From NCBI GenBank assembly GCA_021154515.1, contig JAJKIL010000176.1, forward strand, positions 1 to 6,824: a stretch of DNA of 6,824 nucleotides, in the 5' to 3' direction. The DNA comes from Niastella sp. Its GTDB lineage: Bacteria; Bacteroidota; Bacteroidia; Chitinophagales; Chitinophagaceae. The notes below the pieces were generated by a model. The model did not search any database, was not told the origin of the DNA, and worked only from the letters and a program-made list of their open reading frames with translations. Position 1 is the stretch's first letter. Each line of letters opens with the position of its first letter. Shown here piece by piece: positions 5,999 through 6,824 of this stretch. A program made the position numbers and the translations under genes.

Positions 5999-6724
5999 AT
6001 GAAAAAAATTGCAATGATCCCGGCCCGCTATGCGGCAACCCGGTTTCCTGCCAAATTAATGCAGCTGCTGGGAACCAAAACTGTTATTCGTCATACCTAT
6101 GATAATACCGTAGCCACAGGATTATTTGATGAAGTATGGGTGGTAACAGATAGTGATATTATTTTTAATGAGATCGTATCAAACGGCGGCAAAGCGTGTA
6201 TGAGCCGTCAGCAACATGAAAGTGGCAGCGACCGCATAGCCGAAGCGGTGGCCGATATGGAAACCGATATCGTAGTAAACGTGCAGGGCGATGAACCTTT
6301 TGTAAAAAAAGAACCCTTACAGAAATTATTGCAGGTTTTTGAAGGCACAGCTGGTGAAAAAGTGCAGGTAGCCTCCCTGATGCAGGAAATGAAAGAACCG
6401 CAATTTATTGCCGACCCCAATTATGTGAAAGTAGCGGTTGATAAAAACATGAACTCGCTCTTCTTCAGCAGAAGCATAATTCCCTATCCGCGCAACAACG
6501 AAGCGAAGACCATCTATTATGAACATATTGGTGTATACGCTTTTCGAAAAGATGCCCTCATGGGTTTTACCACCTGGCCCATAACCCCATTAGAAGCCGC
6601 TGAAAAAATTGAATGCCTCCGTTACCTCGAGAACGGCGTACCATTAAAAATGGTAGTAACAGAATATATGGGTATTGAAATTGACACTCCGGAAGACCTG
6701 GAACGAGCAGCCCGGCTTTTATAA
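5999..6724 (+). CDS. kdsB: 3-deoxy-manno-octulosonate cytidylyltransferase (CMP-Kdo synthetase)
   Basis: This cytoplasmic enzyme couples CTP with Kdo to make CMP-Kdo and pyrophosphate, activating Kdo for transfer onto lipid A in the lipopolysaccharide inner core. The 241 residues are close to family length and form one nucleotidyltransferase domain. Motifs in order are IPARYAATRFPAK (7-19, CTP loop), VVTDSD (48-53), HESGSDRIAEA (73-83), VVNVQGDEPF (92-101, with the metal-binding D98), YYEHIGVYAFRKDAL (173-187), PLEAAEKIECLRYLENG (197-213) and IDTPEDLERA (228-237, with the second metal aspartate D229). The canonical RFPGK appears here as RFPAK and the usual SGTDR as SGSDR, both mild substitutions. 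The ATG at 5999 gives the family's normal N-terminus. A ROK-family gene follows after 27 bp with no terminator, so the two are probably cotranscribed. Confidence 0.96.
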   Translation: MKKIAMIPARYAATRFPAKLMQLLGTKTVIRHTYDNTVATGLFDEVWVVTDSDIIFNEIVSNGGKACMSRQQHESGSDRIAEAVADMETDIVVNVQGDEPFVKKEPLQKLLQVFEGTAGEKVQVASLMQEMKEPQFIADPNYVKVAVDKNMNSLFFSRSIIPYPRNNEAKTIYYEHIGVYAFRKDALMGFTTWPITPLEAAEKIECLRYLENGVPLKMVVTEYMGIEIDTPEDLERAARLL

Positions 6725-6751
6725 TGATTGCTGAAAAAAACAACCAACACC

Positions 6752-6824
6752 ATGACGCAACCACTTTGGGGTATCGACCTGGGAGGAACCAAAATAGAAG
6801 GTGCCATAGTTCCTTCATTAGATA
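6752..6824 (+). CDS. ROK family protein (sugar kinase or related), N-terminal fragment
   Basis: Only 24 codons lie inside the window, and the gene runs off the right edge. The translation begins MTQPLWGIDLGGTKIEGAIV, whose GIDLGGTKIEGAI segment is the phosphate-1 (ATP-binding) motif of ROK-family sugar kinases such as glucokinases and fructokinases. No helix-turn-helix precedes it, so a kinase is more likely than a NagC/XylR-type repressor, which carries an N-terminal DNA-binding domain. Sugar specificity cannot be judged from this fragment. It starts 27 bp after the kdsB stop codon and has no Shine-Dalgarno sequence. Pairing with kdsB may be functional (sugar metabolism) or merely positional. 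Confidence 0.85.
   Translation, partial: MTQPLWGIDLGGTKIEGAIVPSLD

Noticed and set aside
6567..6818. 83-codon minus-strand open frame across the end of kdsB and the ROK start
   Set aside because: It covers conserved motifs of two genes on the opposite strand and shows no credible protein features.

Overview
The window looks like chromosomal DNA of a Bacteroidota bacterium, most probably the Chitinophagaceae (a Niastella- or Chitinophaga-like soil organism). That placement is an inference from protein style and signals. Matches to the Bacteroidota -7 promoter box TAnnTTTG lie in front of several genes, no start codon has a Shine-Dalgarno sequence, and base composition is moderate with AT-rich intergenic DNA. 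A database search would be needed to name the genus.

Layout. Positions 1-180 hold the edge of an unidentified neighbour plus the dnaN promoter region. dnaN (DNA polymerase sliding clamp) runs forward at 181-1296 and ends at a strong intrinsic terminator (1331-1364). A membrane-bound fatty acid hydroxylase/sterol desaturase family protein follows on the + strand (1502-2320). It converges on a three-gene minus-strand cluster that reads, in transcription order, circularly permuted ATP-grasp protein (5868-4420), alpha-E domain protein (4288-3353) and transglutaminase-like cysteine peptidase (3320-2349). The two convergent transcription units share a 34-bp quasi-palindrome made of two 16-bp tandem repeats, and its ends supply both stop codons. 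Divergent from the ATP-grasp gene, kdsB (CMP-Kdo synthetase) runs forward at 5999-6724, followed 27 bp later by the first 24 codons of a ROK-family sugar kinase or regulator that leaves the window.

How the genes work together. dnaN serves replication and kdsB serves lipopolysaccharide inner-core synthesis; both are housekeeping. The desaturase-family enzyme probably modifies a lipid, but its substrate cannot be read from sequence. The most interesting part is the ATP-grasp / alpha-E / transglutaminase cluster. This is a recurrent bacterial neighbourhood predicted to make or process a peptide-like amide product, and in many genomes it goes with the proteasome-like protease Anbu. All three proteins look intact here, but no Anbu gene is present within the window or directly beside the cluster. 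The product and biological role of such clusters are, to my knowledge, not established.

No RNA genes, insertion sequences, CRISPR arrays or integration sites were seen. No gene-free stretch exceeds 300 bp; the longest is 1297-1501.
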